Program-made: the position numbers and the translations under genes | Notes under the pieces: model-generated | The model's input: only the letters and a program-made list of their open reading frames with translations | What the model was told of the DNA's origin: nothing | Databases searched by the model: none | From: Xanthobacteraceae bacterium | GTDB taxonomy: Bacteria > Pseudomonadota > Alphaproteobacteria > Rhizobiales > Xanthobacteraceae | Length of the DNA: 9,642 bases | Direction: 5' to 3' | Assembly (NCBI GenBank): GCA_030043175.1 | Contig: JASHYD010000601.1 | Location: forward strand, 1 to 9,642 | Part shown: piece after piece, positions 1 to 5,637 of the stretch | Position numbering within the stretch: position 1 is the stretch's first letter | Layout: every line of letters begins with the position of its first letter

Positions 1-93
1 CGCGTGATCGACCTCAGCCCGGGAGCAGCGCGCGTCCTCGGCGTCGATGGTCTCGCACCGGTATCGCTGCAGGTCAACGGACGCTCAACCTAA
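1..93 (+). CDS. 3' end of an RlpA-like double-psi beta-barrel protein (partial, upstream duplicate)
   Basis: The last 30 codons and the TAA stop of a gene whose start lies left of the window. They are identical, base for base, to the end of the complete RlpA-like gene at 320-772. The visible peptide starts RVIDLSPGAARVLGV, the conserved C-terminal strand of the double-psi beta-barrel (DPBB) fold. RlpA proteins are secreted or lipid-anchored, and those studied cleave or bind peptidoglycan at the septum. Because the identity continues 84 bp past the stop, this is a duplicated gene copy and not chance similarity between paralogs. Whether the upstream copy is complete cannot be seen. Confidence is high for the family and low for its functional state. 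Confidence 0.85.
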   Translation, partial: RVIDLSPGAARVLGVDGLAPVSLQVNGRST

Positions 94-177
94 TTAGATC
101 GCGGCAACCTCGCGGCCCCGGACGAGAGGTTCGCACCTGCGGACCCAACCTGGGGCCAGCGAGCAGCTTGGCTCCGG
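1..177 (+). repeat. Direct repeat, left copy (tandem duplication, 679 bp unit)
   Basis: This stretch matches 680-856 without a mismatch over all 177 visible bases. It covers the gene tail, the stop and 84 bp of downstream sequence. It starts at the window edge, so the true repeat probably extends further left. After 177 the copies diverge; only a short ACAG (181-184 against 860-863) is shared, which could be junction microhomology. The arrangement fits a head-to-tail duplication in which 178-856 is the second unit. Confidence 0.95.
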
Positions 178-319
178 CCAACAGGGCTCTCAGAAGCCCG
201 TCTCGTCTGCGCTCTCGGCTGGCGCGCTTGGGCAAGCCTTTGGCTCAAAATCGCGACACGGAATCGAGCAGCCTCAAGTAGAGGTCCGCTCGTTCCAGAA
301 AACCAACGAAAGGAAGTAC

Positions 320-772
320 ATGGTGAGAAATCAAAACACGAGGCATCGTCGTTCCATCAAGGCTGCTGCTCTCACAGCGGCGCTCGCGTGCGTGCTCGCG
401 ACAGGAGCTGAGATCAGTTCGTCCGCGGCCGCCCAGCTGACGTATTTCCACCGGAACGGAAAACTCCATCTGGTGAACGCCGATCACAACGGCGGCTTGC
501 AGGGAGTCGCTTCGGTCTACCACGACCGCATCACCGCGAATGGTGAACACATGAACCCTGACGCCATGACCGCCGCTCACAAATCGCTCCCGATGGGCAG
601 CAGGGTCACGGTCACCAACCGTCGTAACGGCCGATCTGCGACCGTGCGAATCAACGACCGCGGCCCATACGTAGCCGGGCGCGTGATCGACCTCAGCCCG
701 GGAGCAGCGCGCGTCCTCGGCGTCGATGGTCTCGCACCGGTATCGCTGCAGGTCAACGGACGCTCAACCTAA
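320..772 (+). CDS. Secreted RlpA-like protein (double-psi beta-barrel, no SPOR domain)
   Basis: A 150-residue protein of the RlpA/DPBB family, whose studied members act on peptidoglycan in the periplasm. Residues 1-38 look like a Sec signal: a basic start, a hydrophobic core (AAALTAALACVLATG) and an AAA-Q cleavage site. The Cys in the core is a poor lipobox match, so a soluble secreted form is likelier than a lipoprotein. The barrel, about residues 60-148, carries the family motifs GVASVYHD, NGEHMNP, TAAHKSLPMGS, VRINDRGPY and RVIDLSPGA. The Glu, His and Asp of NGEH, TAAH and INDRG correspond to the active-site residues of characterised lytic RlpA proteins. The C-terminal SPOR domain of canonical RlpA is absent, so septal targeting should not be assumed. 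The ATG is preceded by AGGAAG at 311-316. Its 3' end is duplicated exactly at the left edge of the window. Confidence 0.88.
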   Translation: MVRNQNTRHRRSIKAAALTAALACVLATGAEISSSAAAQLTYFHRNGKLHLVNADHNGGLQGVASVYHDRITANGEHMNPDAMTAAHKSLPMGSRVTVTNRRNGRSATVRINDRGPYVAGRVIDLSPGAARVLGVDGLAPVSLQVNGRST

Positions 773-856
773 TTAGATCGCGGCAACCTCGCGGCCCCGG
801 ACGAGAGGTTCGCACCTGCGGACCCAACCTGGGGCCAGCGAGCAGCTTGGCTCCGG
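680..856 (+). repeat. Direct repeat, right copy
   Basis: Identical to 1-177 at an offset of 679 bp. It ends 84 bp past the stop of the complete RlpA-like gene. The repeat includes a GC-rich inverted arm pair, GGCCCC (793-798) and GGGGCC (831-836), with no T-run behind it, so it is not a canonical intrinsic terminator. Sequence after 856 is unrelated to that after 177 and reads into the HIT-family remnant. Confidence 0.95.
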
Positions 857-873
857 TCGACAGAGTGGCGCCC

Positions 874-1126
874 TCGCTAACCGTATGCAAGCCCGGCGTT
901 GCCAGCCTCTTCGAACCTCACGAGCGAGCCATCAATCCACTGCTGGCCGAGGCTCGGACAAAGATAGACGCGAGCGACGGTTCGGCGGTGGGGTTTAACA
1001 TTGGTATCAATGGTGGGCGGGACCGATGATTGGCCAGGCGCAAGTCAGCTTGATCCGGCGGCGCAGTGGTGGCGCGCAAAACAACAGGGACGGCGTGTGA
1101 ACAACATCCGGCCGCCTACTAAGTAG
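874..1126 (+). pseudogene. HIT-family (histidine triad) protein remnant, frameshifted
   Basis: HIT proteins are small nucleotide hydrolases or transferases. The first frame, from about 874, gives TVCKPGVASLFEPHERA and then GFNIGINGGRD, which fit the central region of bacterial HIT proteins. The frame then stops at 1027. A second frame (1026-1100) continues with GQAQVSLIRRRSGGAQNN, where intact relatives have GQT followed by the HxHxH triad and LIPRRxGD. A third frame from 1097 gives VNNIRPPTK and a stop at 1124-1126. The catalytic histidines are missing and two frame changes are needed, so this cannot be a working enzyme. The N-terminal 40 or so residues, expected to the left, are replaced by the end of the duplicated RlpA unit. 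The family call is from remembered motif patterns only. Confidence 0.55.
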
Positions 1127-1499
1127 CGACGTAGAGCTGCACTCTTCCTGCATTGTGCTTTCGGAAACGTTGGTTGCACCGGCGCTCCCGCGCTTGGCAT
1201 TCTCGGAAACCCAGGCGACGCACGACAGTCGCTCGGATGTGTCGTCAAGGGGAAACAGCGCAACGTGCGCTGAGCGCAGTAACCACATACAGCAAGCACA
1301 CCTCAACAGCACGCCCCGAAACACAGCTCGCCTTCATGACGTGAAGCGCGGCGCATCACAGACCGCAAGCAGCCCTTAATACGCTCTGGTGTAACGCAGA
1401 GCGGCTCGATGATCGCCGCTGTATCGATCAATAAGTAACGCGCTGACGGTTCATAACCCTCACCGGTGAGACCTCCCAATATGGCATAGCGATCAAGTG
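1127..1499. other. Intergenic stretch with no recognised gene
   Basis: About 370 bp between the HIT remnant and the araC-type terminator. Short overlapping open frames exist on both strands, but none has a ribosome site, a plausible composition or a family motif. A perfect 12 bp palindrome, CTCACCGGTGAG, sits at 1459-1470, and a 6 bp stem (AGCGGC and GCCGCT) lies near 1403-1424. Neither is tied to a neighbouring promoter. Confidence 0.5.
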
Positions 1500-1500
1500 G

Positions 1501-1529
1501 AAAAAGCTGCTAGCCCTCTTGCTAGCAGC
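1501..1529 (-). terminator. Intrinsic terminator of the AraC-family gene
   Basis: A perfect 9 bp stem, GCTGCTAGC (1506-1514) with GCTAGCAGC (1521-1529), around a 6-base loop. On the minus strand it is followed at once by five T (A at 1501-1505). It lies 15 bases after the stop codon of the regulator encoded at 1545-2576, which is the expected place and strand for a rho-independent terminator. Confidence 0.85.
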
Positions 1530-1544
1530 GCCCTGGCACCTTTC

Positions 1545-2576
1545 TCACGCTGCAAAACGTCCTTCCCGGGGCGCTCTGCCTGTCCAACGCTTAAATGCAT
1601 TCGAGAACGCGCCGACTTCCTGATAACCGAGCAGCCAAGCAATTTGCGATATCGACAAGCTGTCGTCAGCCAAATATTGCGTGGCCAGGTCGCGCCTTAA
1701 ATTGTTCAAGACTTCCGAGAATGTTACATTTTCCGACGTTAGCCGGCGCACAAACGTTCGTTGGCTCAAGCCGCACTGGCGAGCAACTTCGCTGGCTCGC
1801 GCGTTCCCATGCGGCAACAGCGAGGCAACTGCATTCTCGACAACCGCTCGGAACGGGCCCGGCTTCGCTCGCCGATGAGAAAGGGCCTCCTCGCAATTCG
1901 CGGTCAGCAGCTTATTGAGGTATGGGTCCACGCTGACGACCGGGATATCGGCGATTGACAGCGGGAAGACGGCATCATCGACAGCTGCGCCAAATTCAAT
2001 GTCACCGCCAAGGAATGCGCCGAATTCGGAAAAATTGGCACGGCGACGATGGATAAGTCTCACCTGGCTCGACTGCACAGGACAGCCGGTCAACTCTCGG
2101 CATAGTCGGATCAACAGAGTGAACCAGCATTCCATCTGATGCCGATCCAGATGTCGGGGAACACCAATGTAATTAATCGCGATCCTGATATCTTTGCCTT
2201 GAAGATATTTGACGGAAAAGCTCTCATTGGTCATCGAGACGTACCGGGCCAGCCGTCGTAACGCCTTACCCAAGGTGTCCGAGGAAGCCGCGGTGTAATA
2301 GACCAGCCCGAGCTTTCGAAGTTCAGCCCTCTGACCGAGGTGAAATCCAAGATACTCGTCCTGCAGCGCAGTCGCAGCGACATTGAGAAACCTGATCTGA
2401 GATGCGACACTGAGCCGGGCATCAACGTCCTCGACTTGTTGTTTAGTCAGTCCCGCTTTGTTCAAAAGCGGCTGCAGCTCGATCCCGGCCGCTTGCGCCC
2501 GTTCGTAGGCAAGCCGTGTGGCCATCCCGGCTGTCGTCGGGATCGCGCCGGGATGCTTGGGTTTGACGTCCTGCAC
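1545..2576 (-). CDS. AraC-family transcriptional regulator (Arabinose_bd + HTH_18 type)
   Basis: A 343-residue regulator, full length for the OruR-like branch of the AraC family. About residues 20-205 match the Arabinose_bd-type effector domain, with phrases such as YLGFHLGQRAELRKLGLVYY and FGAAVDDAVFPLS. The C-terminal DNA-binding domain spans about 245-340. Its first helix-turn-helix is ASEVARQCGLSQRTFVRRL near 261. The second is ISQIAWLLGYQEVGAFSNAF near 309, followed by KRWTGRAPRE, the family signature. The start is GTG at 2574-2576, supported by AGAGG seven bases upstream (2584-2588); no in-frame ATG lies close by. It ends in its own strong terminator and is transcribed alone. The ligand and targets cannot be read from sequence, and no metabolic gene is adjacent. 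Confidence 0.93.
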   Translation of the reverse strand: MQDVKPKHPGAIPTTAGMATRLAYERAQAAGIELQPLLNKAGLTKQQVEDVDARLSVASQIRFLNVAATALQDEYLGFHLGQRAELRKLGLVYYTAASSDTLGKALRRLARYVSMTNESFSVKYLQGKDIRIAINYIGVPRHLDRHQMECWFTLLIRLCRELTGCPVQSSQVRLIHRRRANFSEFGAFLGGDIEFGAAVDDAVFPLSIADIPVVSVDPYLNKLLTANCEEALSHRRAKPGPFRAVVENAVASLLPHGNARASEVARQCGLSQRTFVRRLTSENVTFSEVLNNLRRDLATQYLADDSLSISQIAWLLGYQEVGAFSNAFKRWTGRAPREGRFAA

Positions 2577-2583
2577 AGGTTTG

Positions 2584-2679
2584 CCTCTTTGCTGTCAAAC
2601 CTTCTGATTATGCTCGCACGTGCTGGAACGACATTGGCATGTGATAACAAAACGCTCTCCGAAACCTGGTTCCAGTTTC
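2584..2679 (-). promoter_or_regulatory. Leader of the AraC-family gene: ribosome site, possible -10 and inverted repeat
   Basis: Reading on the minus strand, the ribosome site AGAGG (2584-2588) precedes the GTG start by seven bases. A CATAAT hexamer (2607-2612) could be a -10 element, but no good -35 lies 16-18 bases upstream. An imperfect inverted repeat, GAAACCTGG-TT-CCAGTTTC (2661-2679, one unpaired base), could be an operator. The ribosome site is solid; the other two are suggestions. Confidence 0.4.
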
Positions 2680-2689
2680 CAACGAAATT

Positions 2690-3691
2690 CTGACCTCCCG
2701 CTGACCAGCCGATGCAATCCCCAAGGTGGCGTGGGACGATTCTGCAGGCGACGAGGCGAAAGCATTCTCGCCAGCGGCGTAACAGACTGATTCCTTGGAC
2801 CAATCGACTCGGAAACGGGCCTTGTTAGCCCGGAAAGTTGCGTCCCGCTCTATGTACGCCGGGGAAGCCCGATGCCTCCTCCCCAACTCCCTGGGTGACA
2901 ACAATCGATCTTAACAGGCGGGCGCTCGTTTCCGATTGAGCGCGCGCGGAGCGGATCAAAATGTGCAATGAGCATCGTGAACGTCGCATTTCCGGTCCGA
3001 GATTTAACAGCCTCTCGGTCCGGATAGCGAATGAGGGCGTCGTAATTATCCGATATCAAACGAGTGGTGCCGGGCCGGTGGGAAGATGATCCCCGAAACG
3101 CCCGATTTGAGAACGTCGCTGATTCTCTTGTCGTCACAAGGTATTACGGGAAAGAAGACAATCGAGGCATCGACACTGGAACCGTTGACGACAAACCGCT
3201 GTCGAGGGGGGCATCTAACGTTTGACGACAACACCCTGCTGGGCTCGCACCCTCTCTCCGACCCTTACAAACACTCGGCATCCCGGGCTGATCCTGATCT
3301 GTCTGCCGAGGACGGCATCCTGTTCCACAGGACGGGACGCTGGCTACGGATACGCTATCACGCTCTTTAAAAAGCAAAACCACCGGGCAATATTTCACAC
3401 CCCTGAAGGGGCCGTCCGTAAGCCGCACCCGTTACGAGCGCACCGCAATGGCGCCAAAAGTCGCTAAGGTTGCAAAGTGAACTCCCTTCACGACGAGCCA
3501 GTCATAAATCGGACTTCGCCCGACATGCGCCAAGATGTAGCTTGGATGAACAATGATGCTTCAGCAAGCTTGCCGCCGGCCACAGAGAAGAACATCAATG
3601 CTAGAGCGCATTCGGTGGTGGTTGGCATCTCTTTTTGCGTACTGGGCGCTTCGAGCTAATGCGCCCTGAGACCGCCGAAGACGGGTTTTCG
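2690..3691. other. About 1 kb without a convincing gene
   Basis: No open frame here combines a ribosome site, a plausible start and a recognised family. The longest frames (94-95 codons: 2850-3137 minus, 3086-3370 plus, 3144-3428 minus) overlap one another and read as unordered, Arg/Ser-rich peptide. A short piece on the minus strand within 3046-3234 (DDKRISDVLKSGVSG) faintly resembles the end of a receiver domain, but no phospho-acceptor region or HTH is found beside it. The stretch may hold gene remnants too eroded for me to place. Confidence 0.45.
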
Positions 3692-4227
3692 ATGGCTCTC
3701 ACCAATGCCGAGAAGCAAGCCCAATGGCGCGAGCGCCGCGAACAGCGCAGCAAGGCGCTCGAACAGAAGGTCACTGAGCAACGGGCTGAGATTGAGCGGT
3801 TACGTAACCAACCTATGGGCAGTTAGGTGAGCAGTCCGAAGAGCAAATCGATCCCCAAACCTTGTCCATGAGCGCACGGCAGAAATTGGAAGCCGATCCG
3901 GCAACAAAAAAGAAAACTGCAAGCGGAGTTTGACCAGGCGGTGCAGACCGAAGTAGCTAGGGCGATCGAAGCCACGGTATTGCCGCAGTACAACAAGGAA
4001 ATGGCCGATGCGAGACAGGTCATCTCCCGCAAAGGGGTGACGCTACGCCAGGAATATCTGTTGATCACAGTTGCCTGCGCCCGGACCAGTCGGCATCGAA
4101 GAAACGTCTCAATGAGGCGTGTATTGCGCTCAATGATCCTGATATCCTGAGAACACTTTGTCAATTCAATTGCTTAGTCGGGAGGGCGCTCAACGCTGTC
4201 CCGAAAGTATCCCGGTTCTCGCATTGA
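3692..4227 (+). pseudogene. Broken coiled-coil protein gene, three frame changes
   Basis: A single protein can be followed through alternating frames. From ATG 3692 it reads MALTNAEKQAQWRERREQR, then a charged coiled-coil (LEQKVTEQRAEIERLRNQ) to a stop at 3824-3826. The next frame (about 3823-3894) gives GEQSEEQIDPQTLSMSARQK. The first frame resumes (about 3896-4070) with IRQQKRKLQAEFDQAV, then VLPQYNKEMADARQV and LRQEYLLI. The other frame resumes from about 4072 with LRPDQSASKKRLNEACIALN and runs to a TGA at 4225-4227. The RPDQS...RLNEA segment resembles the HPD(R/Q) region of J-domain-like proteins in rhizobial hypothetical families. No start has a strong ribosome site. The pieces fit end to end in the right order, which favours one decayed gene over chance frames. 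Its function is unknown. Confidence 0.6.
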
Positions 4228-4354
4228 TTCGACAAGGAGAAAACACCCCTAAAGTGCGCTGTCGAGCAGCCAAGCTGGAGGTGCACACTCCCCACCGCGC
4301 ATTCCGCCGGTCTTGGCCATGCCAAATGTTAATCGCGCCATTGCCGCTCGCTGT

Positions 4355-4585
4355 GCTGGAGGTATTCGAGCTTTAGCGTCACGTGATCCCACGCCGCATA
4401 TGCGATGGCGCCGACGACCCAGCCGACGGGTCTGCAAAGGCGGCGCCGCTGGCGCCGTAGAGCAAGGCCCTGTCCCACGCCAAGCCGATGCGTCCGCGCA
4501 GCGTGTCAAGATTTTCGCGACAGAAACTAACTAGCGTTGCTTCACGGTGTCGCTCGATGGCGGCGAACACCGGTTCGACGGCGGC
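4355..4585 (-). pseudogene. Omp25-like outer-membrane beta-barrel fragment joined to foreign sequence
   Basis: On the minus strand, RENLDTLRGRIGLAWDRALL, continuing YGASGAAFA, closely follows the phrase of rhizobial Omp25/RopB-type barrels (NLDWFGTVRGRxGYAWDRxLLYGTGGFAFA). After a one-base frame change near 4430 the next strands follow: VGWVVGAIAYAAWDHV and then TLKLEYL. This is the usual GWxxGxGxEYAxxDHxTxKxEYLY region. It then degenerates. Where a signal peptide and first strands should be, the same frame carries VEPVFAAIERHREA, which resembles the (D/E)P(I/V)FAAIERHRxA phrase of unrelated small rhizobial proteins. So this looks like a chimeric fragment of about 230 bp. It has no start signal and cannot make a barrel. 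Confidence 0.55.
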
Positions 4586-4757
4586 TTGGTCGCATCATCC
4601 GACCGATTGCTGCCAGCGGCGCAGCGGACATCGGCGGCAGGAATGCTCACCAGCACGTTATGGGCGAGGGTTAAGACGCTCCTCCCCATCTGACGGTATT
4701 CAAACCTCCCGTCATCTCGTGCCAGAATCTCTGGGAGGCCGGCGCGGGGAGCGATCC

Positions 4758-5282
4758 ATGAAATGGACAGCTGCGATAGTCGTGGCGATCGGCACGAGCG
4801 GTCTTTGCGCTCTTGCCGAGCCCCCGCGTCGCGCCGCGGCAGCTGCGACGGAGGAGCGCGTCAAGGTGGTGGTCCAGACCGCAACTCCGGGGATGCGCTA
4901 CGATGATCCGTGGCTGCGCGCGATCATCATTGCTCCGCGCCTCTACGGTTCGATGACGACGACGCTGTATGGCGCACCTGATTTCACCGGGCTGCGAGTG
5001 CTGATGGAAAAGCCGACCATCACCGTTGTCACGTCCTTCTCGGACGAACCCTATCCGGGTATAACGACAAACGGCTTCAGCGGTGAGGCGGTGGTTCCTC
5101 TGAACACCTACGTGTTCCGCCAGCGACTCAGTGACGAGACCTATCCGGTATCACGGCCGATGGTTTCAACGGCGAGCAACCCGCGGTGGCAGCGTCCCCG
5201 ACTCCTCGACCGAACCCGACGACGGCACCGGAGTATGCATCTCACTTGGCCGCATCTGCGGAACGCCGCCTCCCGCAGGTGA
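4758..5282 (+). pseudogene. Secreted protein of unknown function, probably frameshifted near 5149
   Basis: ATG 4758 follows GGGGAGCGATCC and is a better start than the earlier in-frame one at 4488, which would add 90 residues of Arg/Ser-rich sequence before the signal peptide. Residues 1-30 form a signal peptide (MKWTAAIVVAIGTSGLCALA). The mature part includes DDPWLRAIIIAPRLYGSMTT, LYGAPDFTGLRVLMEKPT and FSDEPYPGITTNGFSGEAVV, which resemble an exported hypothetical family of Bradyrhizobium-type genomes. A second, similar unit begins 30 residues later as LSDETYP, but after 5148 its match is found only in another frame (GITADGFNGEQPAV). The alignment of the two units implies loss of one G. The annotated frame then ends in Arg-rich sequence at 5282. 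The alternative frame stays open to 5680, past the start of the next gene. No biochemical role is known. Confidence 0.6.
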
Positions 5283-5637
5283 TTGGCAACTCCACCTGCC
5301 ACTCCGCCGCTTTCCTGCCTAACCCCGGCGCGACGCCAAGGCGGATACCCTTTGCCTCCGCGCGATTCTCAGCAAAAGCCCGAAGGATCGCCAGTTCGAC
5401 AGAGGGCAGGGGTGGCCAGGAGCGAACATCTCATATCACCCGGCAGGCCCAGAGATGCTCGTGCCCCGACCGGCGACGCAATTATGTGTGCCCTCTTCGC
5501 ATGAGCATGTCGTGTATGCTAAATAATGAGCTGCCAACCCGTTTGCCGAAACCACCGGGGAGGACCGGCAGCGAGGGTGCCGTCGGCCGGTTCAAATCAT
5601 CGTTCCATTTGGCCCAGCAAGACCGTGGGACGCCGCA
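5283..5637 (+). other. Leader between the broken secreted gene and the ClpP-like/FGE gene
   Basis: About 355 bp with no separate gene that I can support. One frame is open through all of it, continuous with the shifted frame of the upstream secreted protein and ending at 5680. It begins with plausible coding composition (HLAASAERRLPQVIGN near 5210-5280) and then becomes Arg/Ser-rich. I see no intrinsic terminator and no good sigma-70-type promoter; TATGCT at 5514-5519 lacks a matching -35. Confidence 0.4.

Noticed and set aside
1459..1470. Perfect 12 bp palindrome CTCACCGGTGAG as an operator
   Set aside because: No promoter or gene start is nearby. It lies beyond the terminator of the AraC-type gene.
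3046..3234. Receiver-domain (response regulator) remnant on the minus strand
   Set aside because: Only about 15 residues resemble the end of the fold. No Asp pocket, phospho-acceptor motif or HTH could be found in any frame.
3624..3639. Sigma-54-like promoter (TTGGCAT and TTTTGC) before the coiled-coil pseudogene
   Set aside because: The GG to GC spacing is 11 bases where the class requires 10, and the -24 hexamer has a mismatch.
4488..4757. N-terminal extension of the secreted protein to an earlier in-frame ATG
   Set aside because: The added 90 residues are Arg/Ser-rich and would bury the signal peptide. They overlap the antisense Omp25-like fragment, and the ATG at 4758 has a ribosome site.
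5586..5602. tRNA T-loop-like GGTTCAAATC
   Set aside because: The flanking bases do not pair into a T-stem and no anticodon or acceptor arm is present.
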